A stretch of DNA of 34,070 bases from a virus. The stretch lies in the IMG/VR virus record IMGVR_UViG_3300021085_000112, positions 1 to 34,070 of that record; one strand, written 5' to 3'. The notes beneath the pieces are model-generated. The model saw only the letters and a program-made list of their open reading frames with translations, had not been told where the DNA came from and did not search any database. Each line of letters opens with the position of its first letter. Positions within the stretch are counted from its first letter, which is position 1. The position numbers and the translations under genes were made by a program. Positions 7,171 through 13,584 of the stretch are shown in pieces.

Positions 7171-7281
7171 AAAAAGTTATCAATACTTTTGGTTTATAAC
7201 TATTTAAGTTATAAATTGCGGTATGCTTAACAAAGAAAAGCACAAAACAAAACTTAAAACACTAAAAATCAACAAATTATG
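7171..7281 (+). repeat. Early promoter-leader module, copy 2
   Basis: Second copy of the module at 848-959, with the same order and almost the same spacing: A-run, GTTATCAATA, TTTTGG, ATAACTAT, ATTGCGGTAT, leader, ATG. The last 30 bases before the start codon differ from copy 1 at only about two positions. Confidence 0.85.
7175..7219 (+). promoter_or_regulatory. Early promoter P2 with overlapping inverted-repeat operator
   Basis: TTTG at 7188-7191, exactly 20 bases, and TAAATTGC at 7212-7219 form a Bacteroidota-type promoter. The inverted repeat AGTTAT (7175-7180) / ATAACT (7196-7201) spans 27 bases as in P1 and again brackets the -33 element. The shared geometry implies one protein controls both early operons. 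Confidence 0.75.
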
Positions 7282-7572
7282 AAAACTACACACATCGGAC
7301 TTGTAAAAATCGAAGACAACAAAATTACAAGAATTAAATATATGGAGTCTAAATTTGAGAGAGAATTAGGAGACACTATGCGAATAGAGGGCGTACCGAT
7401 GCGAGTTGCAGTTATTGGCGACTCCAGAAATGCAGTAATTGATACGCTGAATGGCTTTATAAAAAAACAAAATTCAATAATTAGACGCCAGAATAAAATT
7501 GCTAATGCACAGTCAAATGCAAGAGTAAATGCTATTTTTAATAAAATAGTTTCGGACGCATTATCATTCTAA
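7279..7572 (+). CDS. First protein of early operon 2, 97 aa, unrecognised
   Basis: Begins at the ATG of the duplicated leader. The N-terminal half is strand-rich (THIGLVKIEDNKITRIKYM, then RVAVIGDSRNAV). The C-terminal half is a basic helix (FIKKQNSIIRRQNKIANAQ). No catalytic pattern; the basic helix could bind nucleic acid. Position right after P2 marks it as immediate-early. No family recognised. Confidence 0.65.
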   Translation: MKTTHIGLVKIEDNKITRIKYMESKFERELGDTMRIEGVPMRVAVIGDSRNAVIDTLNGFIKKQNSIIRRQNKIANAQSNARVNAIFNKIVSDALSF

Positions 7573-7598
7573 AATTAACTATAAAAAAACAAAACAAA

Positions 7599-7790
7599 AT
7601 GAGAAAATTACCAAAGTACAAGCAAAATTTAACAATTCAAGGAAACAACGTTTGGTCTTACACAACTATTGTGGCTAAAATAGACGGAAACGATTTGCAC
7701 CAGTTAGGCTGGTGGAGTGTTACAACTCAAAAGCATATTAACTATGTAGCGAGTTATTTAGGACTTAATTTAATTAAAGATAACGAGTAA
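7599..7790 (+). CDS. Small conserved phage protein, 63 aa
   Basis: Start follows AAAAACAAAACAAAATG. The sequence LTIQGNNVWSYTTIVA followed by LGWWSVTTQKHINYVA closely resembles a small protein of unknown function that I recall from many phages and prophages. Probably one compact beta-sheet fold. Tryptophan-rich. Its stop overlaps the next start by one base (TAATG). Confidence 0.7.
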   Translation: MRKLPKYKQNLTIQGNNVWSYTTIVAKIDGNDLHQLGWWSVTTQKHINYVASYLGLNLIKDNE

Positions 7791-7924
7791 TGAGAAAATC
7801 AAAAAAAGAAAGTATCGGAGCAAAAGTTGGAAGATTTTCCAAGAAATTAACAAAGTGGTTTTTAATCTTTGCATTATGCTACTTTGCATTCAGAGTATTT
7901 GCATCAATTTTATTTAACCTATAA
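7790..7924 (+). CDS. Small single-pass membrane protein, 44 aa
   Basis: Starts on the last base of the preceding gene. A lysine/arginine-rich N-terminus (MRKSKKESIGAKVGRFSKK) is followed by one hydrophobic helix (WFLIFALCYFAFRVFASILF), giving an N-in single-pass membrane topology by the positive-inside rule. Too short for a family call. A membrane-acting early protein such as a superinfection or host-takeover factor is one possibility. Confidence 0.55.
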   Translation: MRKSKKESIGAKVGRFSKKLTKWFLIFALCYFAFRVFASILFNL

Positions 7925-7926
7925 TT

Positions 7927-8052
7927 ATGAGCTGGGACGATTTTTTAAATCCACACGAACAATCAGAGTATGAATGTTCAGAATGTGGAGTAGCAATGGA
8001 AAAAGATAAGGGCGTATGCTCTGGAACTTGTTTTGAAGCCTCTTTATTATGA
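7927..8052 (+). CDS. Small zinc-ribbon-like protein, 41 aa
   Basis: Starts two bases after the previous stop. After MSWDDFLNPHEQ come C17-x2-C20 and C31-x3-C35, a four-cysteine set that fits a treble-clef or zinc-ribbon knuckle. I recall comparable 'WDDF-NP ... CSECG ... CFEAS' mini-proteins in Bacteroidota phages. Zinc binding is inferred from the cysteine spacing. Its TGA overlaps the next ATG (ATGA). Confidence 0.6.
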   Translation: MSWDDFLNPHEQSEYECSECGVAMEKDKGVCSGTCFEASLL

Positions 8053-8156
8053 AAGAAGAAGATATTATAAATAAAAATATGCAATGGAGAATATGCGACT
8101 GCTGGTTAAATGTTGGCAGTTGCTTATGCGAAACAGAAACCAATAAAACAGAATAA
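8049..8156 (+). CDS. Small cysteine-rich protein, 35 aa
   Basis: Start overlaps the preceding stop as ATGA. Thirty-five residues with four cysteines (C16, C18, C25, C27) grouped as CDC and CLC, a possible metal site, plus two tryptophans. Tiny, so confidence rests on the overlap with the previous gene, the next start one base after its stop, and the patterned cysteines. Function unknown. Confidence 0.45.
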   Translation: MKEEDIINKNMQWRICDCWLNVGSCLCETETNKTE

Positions 8157-8157
8157 A

Positions 8158-8289
8158 ATGGAAAAATTAATTAAATGTATTGAAACAAGAGAAGATTATT
8201 TTATGCTAATTATTAAAGAAATAAATCTTGGAGAATTTGAGAAAAGCGAGTTAAGAGAAATCATAGAAAAAATTGACAATGAAATTTAA
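8158..8289 (+). CDS. Small helical protein, 43 aa
   Basis: ATG one base after the upstream stop. Acidic and helical (LGEFEKSELREIIEKIDNEI), probably one helical hairpin. It overlaps the start of the next gene by 11 bases. No family recognised. Confidence 0.5.
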   Translation: MEKLIKCIETREDYFMLIIKEINLGEFEKSELREIIEKIDNEI

Positions 8290-8509
8290 GAACTTAAAAG
8301 TATCATTCACAATAAATATTTCAGAGCAAGATTTTATCCAAGCCGAGAAATTTTTATATGACAATTTTGACGTTAGAGATTTTAGAATTTTACCGAATAC
8401 TGAAAACCTATATGAAACAGACAAAGCTTTTCAAAAACTTATTAGCGAGAAACGAAAAGCCTCTAGAGTAATAGATGAGTATATAAATAAACATCACGAT
8501 AAATTATGA
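8279..8509 (+). CDS. Hypothetical protein, 76 aa
   Basis: ATG at 8279 is preferred over a TTG two codons upstream because no ribosome-binding feature favours the TTG. The N-terminus forms strands (KFKNLKVSFTINIS), then helix (EQDFIQAEKFLYDNF), and the C-terminus is a basic helix. Its stop overlaps the ATG of the nuclease-like gene (ATGA), so the two are likely co-translated and may act together. No family recognised. Confidence 0.6.
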   Translation: MKFKNLKVSFTINISEQDFIQAEKFLYDNFDVRDFRILPNTENLYETDKAFQKLISEKRKASRVIDEYINKHHDKL

Positions 8510-8931
8510 CTCTAAAAGACAAAATAAAACAAAAAGAACAAGAGGTTGCCGATTGGCTTAATAATCGATTTAAACTAAACGTTAAATTAGTTAAAGACGA
8601 ATTTAGTACGTACGATCTTGAGGACGAAAAACATATTATTGAAATAAAGCATCGTTTCGGAAAAGTTTATGCCACCAAATTAATTGAAAGTATGAAGTTG
8701 TCAGTAAACTATCAAAAGTCACAATTAAAAAATAAAAAATTTATTTATATTGTAATGGACGAAAACGGATTGACTGCATTTAATATAACAGAAAAAATAA
8801 AAGAAATAATAAGGTTGCCAGAGTATAATAAATTAATGGAGCATAATCATTATTACACTAAAAGAAAAATATTTAAACTGCATCGAAACTTACCAAAAGG
8901 TTTAGCGTCTTTGCTGGAAGTAAAAATTTAA
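8506..8931 (+). CDS. PD-(D/E)XK-like small nuclease
   Basis: 141 residues. YDLED (36-40) followed by HIIEIKHR (43-50) gives the D...E-x-K triad of the PD-(D/E)XK fold (D37 or D40, E46, K48), with a preceding charged helix and a later strand FIYIVMDENG. The length fits minimal phage endonucleases of this fold. It would cut DNA with two divalent metals. No metallo-cofactor or DNA-binding extension is visible. Host DNA degradation or recombination are plausible roles. Coupled to the preceding small gene by ATGA overlap. Confidence 0.6.
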   Translation: MTLKDKIKQKEQEVADWLNNRFKLNVKLVKDEFSTYDLEDEKHIIEIKHRFGKVYATKLIESMKLSVNYQKSQLKNKKFIYIVMDENGLTAFNITEKIKEIIRLPEYNKLMEHNHYYTKRKIFKLHRNLPKGLASLLEVKI

Positions 8932-8947
8932 TTTAAAAACAAAACAA

Positions 8948-9064
8948 ATGGAAAGAAGTACGACACTAATGAAAATTGCATTTAGAATTTATGACAAATG
9001 CGTAACTGAATTAACAGACGAAGAAAAAACTCACGTAAACGATATATATGAGGATTTTTATTAA
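8948..9064 (+). CDS. Small protein, 38 aa
   Basis: The leader TTTAAAAACAAAACAAATG is the same type seen at other early genes, which is the main support. Thirty-eight residues, basic at the N-terminus and acidic at the C-terminus (LTDEEKTHVNDIYEDFY), probably two helices. No family recognised. Confidence 0.5.
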   Translation: MERSTTLMKIAFRIYDKCVTELTDEEKTHVNDIYEDFY

Positions 9065-9074
9065 AAAATAAATT

Positions 9075-9431
9075 ATGAAAAAATACTTTAAAGAAAGTGA
9101 ATTTGACAGTCCAGATTTAAAAGGCTCTGGAAGTAAAATGAAACCAGAGTTATTAGCTAAATTAAATATGGCACGTCACAACGCTGGTATTCCATTTAAA
9201 ATAAATAGTGGATATAGAACACCTAAACATAATAAAAAGGTCGGAGGAGCGTCCCAATCAAGTCATTTGAAAGGTTTAGCAGTTGACATAGCTTGTAATT
9301 ATAGCACAGACAGATTTATAATAGTTAATGCTTTATTAGATGCTGGAATAAATAGAATTGGAATAGCAAAGACTTTCATACATTGTGACGTTGACTGCGA
9401 CAAACACGAAAACGTTATTTGGGTTTATTAA
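9075..9431 (+). CDS. Endolysin: M15-type zinc peptidase
   Basis: 118 residues, a stand-alone catalytic domain. SGYRTP (45-50), then SSHLKGLAVDI (62-72; H64 and D71 bind zinc) and TFIHCDVD (100-107; H103 zinc ligand, D105) are the M15 D-Ala-D-Ala carboxypeptidase / L-Ala-D-Glu peptidase signature. It cuts peptidoglycan stem peptides. There is no signal peptide, so it needs a holin to reach the wall. It is last in early operon 2, unusually far from the holin-like genes at 33.0-33.7 kb on the linear map. Confidence 0.88.
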   Translation: MKKYFKESEFDSPDLKGSGSKMKPELLAKLNMARHNAGIPFKINSGYRTPKHNKKVGGASQSSHLKGLAVDIACNYSTDRFIIVNALLDAGINRIGIAKTFIHCDVDCDKHENVIWVY

Positions 9432-9481
9432 TATGTTTATAAAAATTAGTAAAATATAATGACATTAAACATAGCAAATTT

Positions 9482-9489
9482 TATATTTG
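9482..9489 (+). promoter_or_regulatory. Possible extra -7 element upstream of the terminator
   Basis: TATATTTG is a perfect TAnnTTTG, but no TTTG or TTG lies about 20 bases upstream. If active, it would make a transcript of roughly 70 bases ending at the hairpin at 9533-9567. Weak. Confidence 0.25.
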
Positions 9490-9532
9490 AAGTATAAATC
9501 TTCACGATAGTAGATTTGTTTTGTTTTGTTTT

Positions 9533-9567
9533 AAGACGCTTAAACCTCTAAAGTTTAGGCGTTTTTG
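9533..9567 (+). terminator. Intrinsic terminator of early operon 2
   Basis: ACGCTTAAAC (9536-9545) pairs with GTTTAGGCGT (9553-9562), ten pairs with one G-U, around a seven-base loop, extended by A/T pairs and followed by a T-run at 9562-9566. It lies about 100 bases after the endolysin stop and overlaps the -33 element of P3. Confidence 0.8.
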
Positions 9568-9595
9568 TTTTGTTAATAACTTTTACCTAAATTTG
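9564..9595 (+). promoter_or_regulatory. Promoter P3, consensus Bacteroidota -33/-7
   Basis: TTTG at 9564-9567, 20 bases, then TAAATTTG at 9588-9595, an exact TAnnTTTG. The spacing equals that of P1 and P2. There is no inverted repeat over the -33, so it is probably not under the same operator. The start codon at 9611 lies only 15 bases after the -7 box, giving a very short leader. Confidence 0.75.
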
Positions 9596-9610
9596 AACAA
9601 GTCAGATAAA

Positions 9611-10093
9611 ATGCTCAAGGAGTTAGCAAAAAACGATAGCAAGTGGAGAGAAATGGCTTATTACATTTGTAATAGGGACAAACAACTAGCTGACGATATT
9701 ACTCAAGAAATGTATTTTCTGGTAATGGACAAACAAAACGTAACTGCTGGATATATATTTACAACTCTTAAAAACCTTTTTAGATCCAAAATGAATAAGG
9801 CAAAAAAAGAGCCAGTGAGTTTAGAGAGTTTTTATTATATAGAAGACAGTACGAAAAAATTTGAGCCAACAGACGCAGAGCAAAAAATATTAGACAAGGC
9901 ACAAAATATTAAATGGCATAGGCTGGAATTTATTAAAGAAAGTTACGACCGAAGTAATAGAGAAATTGCAGAGACATACGACATAAATTATGGCTTTGTA
10001 TTCAGAGAAACTAAACTAGGCATTCAAGAAATATTAGACGAAGATTATTATAAATATCAAAACAGTAAATTAAAATGGCAAAAAAACAAGTAA
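9611..10093 (+). CDS. Sigma-70-like RNA polymerase sigma factor
   Basis: 160 residues. LADDITQEMYFLVMD (26-40) resembles sigma region 2.1-2.2, GYIFTTLKNLFRSKM (47-61) region 2.3-2.4, and the C-terminal block SNREIAETYDINYGFVFRET a region 4 helix-turn-helix. ECF-sigma size. A longer frame from 9521 starts at TTG inside the terminator stem and is rejected; ATG 9611 follows P3 directly. As the first gene after the early operons it may redirect host polymerase to the late genes, which lack -33/-7 boxes and instead share a T-rich element. An alternative is a terminase-small-like or generic HTH protein. Confidence 0.65.
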   Translation: MLKELAKNDSKWREMAYYICNRDKQLADDITQEMYFLVMDKQNVTAGYIFTTLKNLFRSKMNKAKKEPVSLESFYYIEDSTKKFEPTDAEQKILDKAQNIKWHRLEFIKESYDRSNREIAETYDINYGFVFRETKLGIQEILDEDYYKYQNSKLKWQKNK

Positions 10094-10518
10094 GGAAGAA
10101 AAAAGCAACAAAGGTAAAAGTGACTCCAGCTGGATTGGGAGACGTTGTAGAAAATGTATTGGAGAGCAAACCAATCAAACCATTGACTAAAGTTATTAAA
10201 AAAGCTATATTTAAAGACAATGACGATTGTGGTTGTGAGGAGCGTAAACAAAAATTAAATAAATTGTTTCCAATAAGACGCAAACCAGTTAGATGTTTTA
10301 CAGAGGATTTATATAAAAGATATTCAAGTTATATTAAGAATAGAACTCTAAAGCTCTGGAATGACAAAGAGATTGATTTACTGATTGAGACTTATGCTTA
10401 TATATTTGCTACTCAATACAGAAAAATTGATTTATGTAAAAATTGTCAAGGAAGTGGAAAACTTCTTTTAAAAATGAGTAACGAATTAGACAAAGTACAT
10501 TCTAGTTATGAAAGCTAA
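10075..10518 (+). CDS. Hypothetical protein with CGC and CxxC motifs, 147 aa
   Basis: Overlaps the sigma-like gene by 19 bases. A lysine-rich N-terminus (KKQVRKKKATKVKV) leads to GLGDVVENVL and DDCGCEERKQKLNKLFP. I recall this 'CGC-ERK-KLN-LFP' block in small proteins of Flavobacterium and Cellulophaga phages, without a function. A C-terminal LCKNCQGSGK adds a second cysteine pair like half of a zinc ribbon. The basic tail and cysteines suggest nucleic-acid or metal binding. Confidence 0.65.
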   Translation: MAKKQVRKKKATKVKVTPAGLGDVVENVLESKPIKPLTKVIKKAIFKDNDDCGCEERKQKLNKLFPIRRKPVRCFTEDLYKRYSSYIKNRTLKLWNDKEIDLLIETYAYIFATQYRKIDLCKNCQGSGKLLLKMSNELDKVHSSYES

Positions 10519-10642
10519 AAATTATACAACTAAACAAAGGTTATCTGTATTGGAGACAGTAGTCTCAAAACTATATGTTAAGATTACAGAAATGGACGAA
10601 GAATTAAAACAATGCAAAAATGAAAAAACAGACAAAGGTTAA
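10508..10642 (+). CDS. Small coiled-coil protein, 44 aa
   Basis: Starts inside the end of the preceding gene and runs 23 bases into the ParB-like gene. The LSVLETVVSKLYVKITEMDEELKQ stretch has heptad spacing of hydrophobic residues typical of a short coiled coil. The double overlap with neighbours supports translation. Function unknown. Confidence 0.5.
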   Translation: MKAKNYTTKQRLSVLETVVSKLYVKITEMDEELKQCKNEKTDKG

Positions 10643-11216
10643 AATTAATGAAATTAAAAGCAATGAGTTAAATCCTCGTTGGATAAAAGACTCTAAATTT
10701 GAAAAACTTGTTAAATCAATTAAGGAGTTTCCAGAAATGTTAGAGTTAAGACCAATAGTTGTAGATGAAAATATGACGATACTTGGTGGTAATATGCGAT
10801 ACAAGGCTTGTGTTGAGGCTGGACTTAAAGAAATACCAATAATTATAGCAAATAAATTAAGCGAAACTCAAAAGAAAGAGTTTATAATAAAAGACAATAT
10901 TGGTTTTGGAGAATGGGATTGGGATATACTTTCAAATGAATGGAATGTTGATGAATTAAATAATTGGAGCTTAGATGTTCCAAAATGGGAAGATGTCTCG
11001 TTTAATACTGAAATAGAAGATACTGGAGAATATGATTACCCAGAAGATAAAATTATACAGTCCCACGTTAAAATGGTACAATTATTTTTAAATACAGAAA
11101 CAGAGCCGAATTTTAGAAAGTGGGAAGAACATTTAAGAAAGATTGTAGGAACTTATAATTTAACAGACACTATATATAAAAGTATAGAAAAATTATATAA
11201 TGAAACCCAAGATTAA
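10620..11216 (+). CDS. ParB/Srx-like domain protein (DNA modification cassette)
   Basis: 198 residues. The N-terminal 95 residues carry the ParB fold: SNELNPRWI, LRPIVVDENMTILGGNMRYKA (the ParB GGN-R box) and a following IPIIIA strand. Then comes FIIKDNIGFGEWDWDIL, the acidic tryptophan segment common in phage ParB-like proteins next to DNA methylases. This superfamily includes CTP-binding and nuclease members. Neighbours on the 3' side are the TET-like, aGPT-Pplase-like, FAD and kinase genes, and ParB-like proteins recur in such clusters. A chaperone or targeting role on DNA is inferred. No partition ParA is present, so plasmid-like segregation is unlikely. Confidence 0.75.
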   Translation: MKKQTKVKINEIKSNELNPRWIKDSKFEKLVKSIKEFPEMLELRPIVVDENMTILGGNMRYKACVEAGLKEIPIIIANKLSETQKKEFIIKDNIGFGEWDWDILSNEWNVDELNNWSLDVPKWEDVSFNTEIEDTGEYDYPEDKIIQSHVKMVQLFLNTETEPNFRKWEEHLRKIVGTYNLTDTIYKSIEKLYNETQD

Positions 11217-12084
11217 AGAACATTATATATCTCCTAAATTAACAGAGGAACAAGCCAAAAAACTTGCTGGAACTTTATTAGAGGAAAAAGATTTTAATTT
11301 ATTAGTTACTTACGATGCTGATATTTATTGTGACGAAACAAAAAAATGTATTGCTAAATTTCGCAAAAAAGTTATACCAGCAAAAATTGTTAAAAACGCA
11401 TACGAAAATTTAAAAGGTGCGTCTGGAATTTCTTTAAACAGAAATCTTGGCTCTGGGAAAAAAATAAAACCTTACATTAAAGCAAACGGAAGACTAAGTA
11501 ATACAACATACTCAAATCCAGTAAATAGTGGTATAATAGGATATTTTGACAGAAACCCAAGATTTCCGTATTGTAGACAAACTGCATTTAATGAAAAACA
11601 ATTTGCCAAGTTTAAAAAAGCCTATCCAATAATTAATTTTGTTGACAAGGCTTATGCAAAGCTAATGCCAGAACATTATAAATTACAAAGAGAGGTGGCT
11701 GACAAAACCTCTAAAGATTTTGTTATTACAAATACTGCGTTTACAACTGTTACAGTTAATAGTAATTGGCAAACGGCAGTACATACTGACGCTGGAGATT
11801 TTGAAAATGGTTTTGGTAATTTAGTTGCTTTAAGAAATGGGAGATATACTGGAGGTTATTTTGTTGTTCCAAAGTGGGGAGTTGCTTTTGATTTACAACA
11901 ATGCGATTTGCTTTTGGTAGACGTTCATCAATGGCACGGAAACACACCTATAAATTTAATTGACGAAGATGCTAAAAGAATAAGCCTTGTAATGTATTAT
12001 CGTAAAAATATGATAAGTTGCGGAACTGCAAGAGAAGAAATCGAAATTGCGAAAAATAGAAAAATAGGAACAAAGCTTAACTAA
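11200..12084 (+). CDS. TET/JBP-family Fe(II)/2-oxoglutarate DNA base dioxygenase
   Basis: 294 residues. The C-terminal double-stranded beta-helix holds H195-T-D197 (in TAVHTDAGD) and H246 (in HQWHGN) for iron and R260 (KRISLVMYY) for 2-oxoglutarate. TVTVNSNWQ just before the HxD, GRYTGGYFV and DLLLVDVHQWHGN are typical of the TET/JBP group. Family members oxidise the 5-methyl of 5-methylcytosine or thymine in DNA; phage TETs tested so far act on 5-methylcytosine. The N-terminal 170 residues are probably a DNA-contacting extension. Overlaps the ParB-like gene by 17 bases and lies one base before the aGPT-Pplase-like gene, so the cassette is co-translated. Substrate is inferred from the phage's own C5 methyltransferase. 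Confidence 0.88.
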   Translation: MKPKIKEHYISPKLTEEQAKKLAGTLLEEKDFNLLVTYDADIYCDETKKCIAKFRKKVIPAKIVKNAYENLKGASGISLNRNLGSGKKIKPYIKANGRLSNTTYSNPVNSGIIGYFDRNPRFPYCRQTAFNEKQFAKFKKAYPIINFVDKAYAKLMPEHYKLQREVADKTSKDFVITNTAFTTVTVNSNWQTAVHTDAGDFENGFGNLVALRNGRYTGGYFVVPKWGVAFDLQQCDLLLVDVHQWHGNTPINLIDEDAKRISLVMYYRKNMISCGTAREEIEIAKNRKIGTKLN

Positions 12085-12085
12085 T

Positions 12086-12808
12086 ATGAATTTAAGTTTT
12101 AGAGAATTTTCAAAACAAATTATTGAGTCTGGAGACATAGACCCAGATTACATATTAATTAGAGAAAAATGTGAGGAGTTAGGTTGGAATAAAAAACAGA
12201 TGTTTAATTGGTTTTTACACAAACTGGTTATATATGATAGTTACTCTGAATTACAAGTTATAACAAAACAGAAAAAAATTGAGAATGTTAAGTACGGAAC
12301 AGAAAGAAGAAAGTCAAAACGTTTTGCTACTGAATATTTAAACAATATAAAAAAAGCATTTGCGTTTACTGATATTGATAAGTTTTTTAGCAGAGAGGGA
12401 AAAGTTGTGTTTAATCAAATAAAAACAATTAAAGGGTTTGGATCTTGGGCGAGTTGGAAGTTTATGGATTTAATTAGTTGTTGTTATGGAATAGATGTTG
12501 ATTTTGATAGTATTGATTTTAGACAAGCATATACTTTTCCGTTAAAAGGTTTGCTAATGATAAACGACTATCCAGAAGATGTAAAAATCCTAAACGATAC
12601 AAAGTTATATAATAAATTAATTTATAACGCTTATGATATGCTCAACGGATTGGAAAATTTAAAATCTCCACATAATAATAATAAAGGTTTAAGAATAAAC
12701 GAAGTTGAAACTCTATTATGTAAATATCATTCTTATAAACATAATAAATATAAAGTTGGACAAGATATAATTCATTTATCTAAAAGAGGTAAAGAATGTA
12801 TAATATAG
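12086..12808 (+). CDS. Alpha-glutamyl/putrescinyl thymine pyrophosphorylase-like base-modifying enzyme
   Basis: 240 residues. RRKSKRFATEYL (74-85), a helix-hairpin-helix-like block IKTIKGFGSWASWKFMDLI (112-130) and the C-terminal VETLLCKYHSYKHNKYKVG (207-225) match my recollection of the DNA-glycosylase-fold aGPT-Pplase family first described in base-hypermodification clusters. Characterised relatives displace a (pyro)phosphate from a phosphorylated 5-hydroxymethyl base with an amino acid or amine, making a C-N bond. Placed between the TET-like gene and the FAD and kinase genes, it should use the phosphorylated hydroxymethyl base. Could alternatively be a true glycosylase, but the C-terminal ET-LC-Y block argues against it. 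Confidence 0.75.
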   Translation: MNLSFREFSKQIIESGDIDPDYILIREKCEELGWNKKQMFNWFLHKLVIYDSYSELQVITKQKKIENVKYGTERRKSKRFATEYLNNIKKAFAFTDIDKFFSREGKVVFNQIKTIKGFGSWASWKFMDLISCCYGIDVDFDSIDFRQAYTFPLKGLLMINDYPEDVKILNDTKLYNKLIYNAYDMLNGLENLKSPHNNNKGLRINEVETLLCKYHSYKHNKYKVGQDIIHLSKRGKECII

Positions 12809-13584
12809 TTGGAGCTGGATTGTGTGGAAGTATGTTAGCCAAAGAGTTTGATAACATCGGAATTGAATATAGAATATTTGATGCAAAATTACCTTTCTCT
12901 GCATCAATTATATCAGAAAATTTGTTTAGTGATACTTGGCTAAAAGATGTTTCATATATAAAGCAATCGTTAGACTTTATTCATAATAATTATCAAGTAG
13001 AAAAAAGAACATTTATAGGATCTAAAATAACAAAAGAATTATATCATTTACCTATTCCAAATGTTTTAAGGTTTGATTACATAAACGAGAAAGTTATTGA
13101 GGCTACAAAAGAGGGAGTTTTAACAACGAATGGTTTTTATAAAGGAGTTAATATAATATGTGCTGGTTTTCTTGCTAAAAAGCTATTTAAACTCCCTTAT
13201 TTAGACGCATTAACTGGACACGGATTTTTTATTAAACATAAAAAGATTGATGATTATATAAATACTTATAGACCATATACTCACGAAAAAATAATGAATT
13301 GGCACGATAAAACAATTTGGTATGGAGACAGTACGGCAATAAGACACAATAATTATATGAAAAAACGTAAAGAATACGTACAAGCCAGTTTGAAAAGATT
13401 AAAAGGACACGGACTTGAATATAATAAAATAGTATTCGGAGCAAGACCAATGAACACTAAAGATAAAAAAAATGGTCTATTAGTTAAAATTAATGAAAAC
13501 AACATTATAATTAATGGAGGTTGGAAAGACGGACTTGTTATTTATCCATATCTTATAAAAAAATTACATAAATGGCTAAAATAA
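12796..13584 (+). CDS. FAD-dependent oxidoreductase (DAO/glycine oxidase-like) of the modification cassette
   Basis: 262 residues. VGAGLCGSM (5-13) is the GxGxxG dinucleotide-binding loop at the very N-terminus, followed by the second strand YRIFDAK. IICAGF mid-protein and GARPMN with NGGWKDG near the C-terminus are the conserved FAD-contact blocks of amine oxidases of the DAO group; the sequence is short for the family, suggesting a minimal substrate domain. It probably oxidises or cleaves the amino acid attached to the base, for example leaving an aminomethyl group. Overlaps the preceding gene by 13 bases and the kinase by 13. Substrate is inference from neighbours. Confidence 0.78.
   Translation: MYNIVGAGLCGSMLAKEFDNIGIEYRIFDAKLPFSASIISENLFSDTWLKDVSYIKQSLDFIHNNYQVEKRTFIGSKITKELYHLPIPNVLRFDYINEKVIEATKEGVLTTNGFYKGVNIICAGFLAKKLFKLPYLDALTGHGFFIKHKKIDDYINTYRPYTHEKIMNWHDKTIWYGDSTAIRHNNYMKKRKEYVQASLKRLKGHGLEYNKIVFGARPMNTKDKKNGLLVKINENNIIINGGWKDGLVIYPYLIKKLHKWLK

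Noticed and set aside
8273-8278. TTG start two codons before the chosen ATG of the 76-residue protein
   Set aside because: Nothing favours it over ATG 8279; the difference is two residues.
9486-9503. TGAAG...CTTCA inverted repeat in the 9432-9610 gap
   Set aside because: Five pairs with a seven-base loop and no T-run; expected by chance in such DNA.
9521-9610. A 30-codon N-terminal extension of the sigma-like gene starting at TTG
   Set aside because: It runs through the terminator hairpin and P3; the translation is low-complexity and ATG 9611 fits the promoter.
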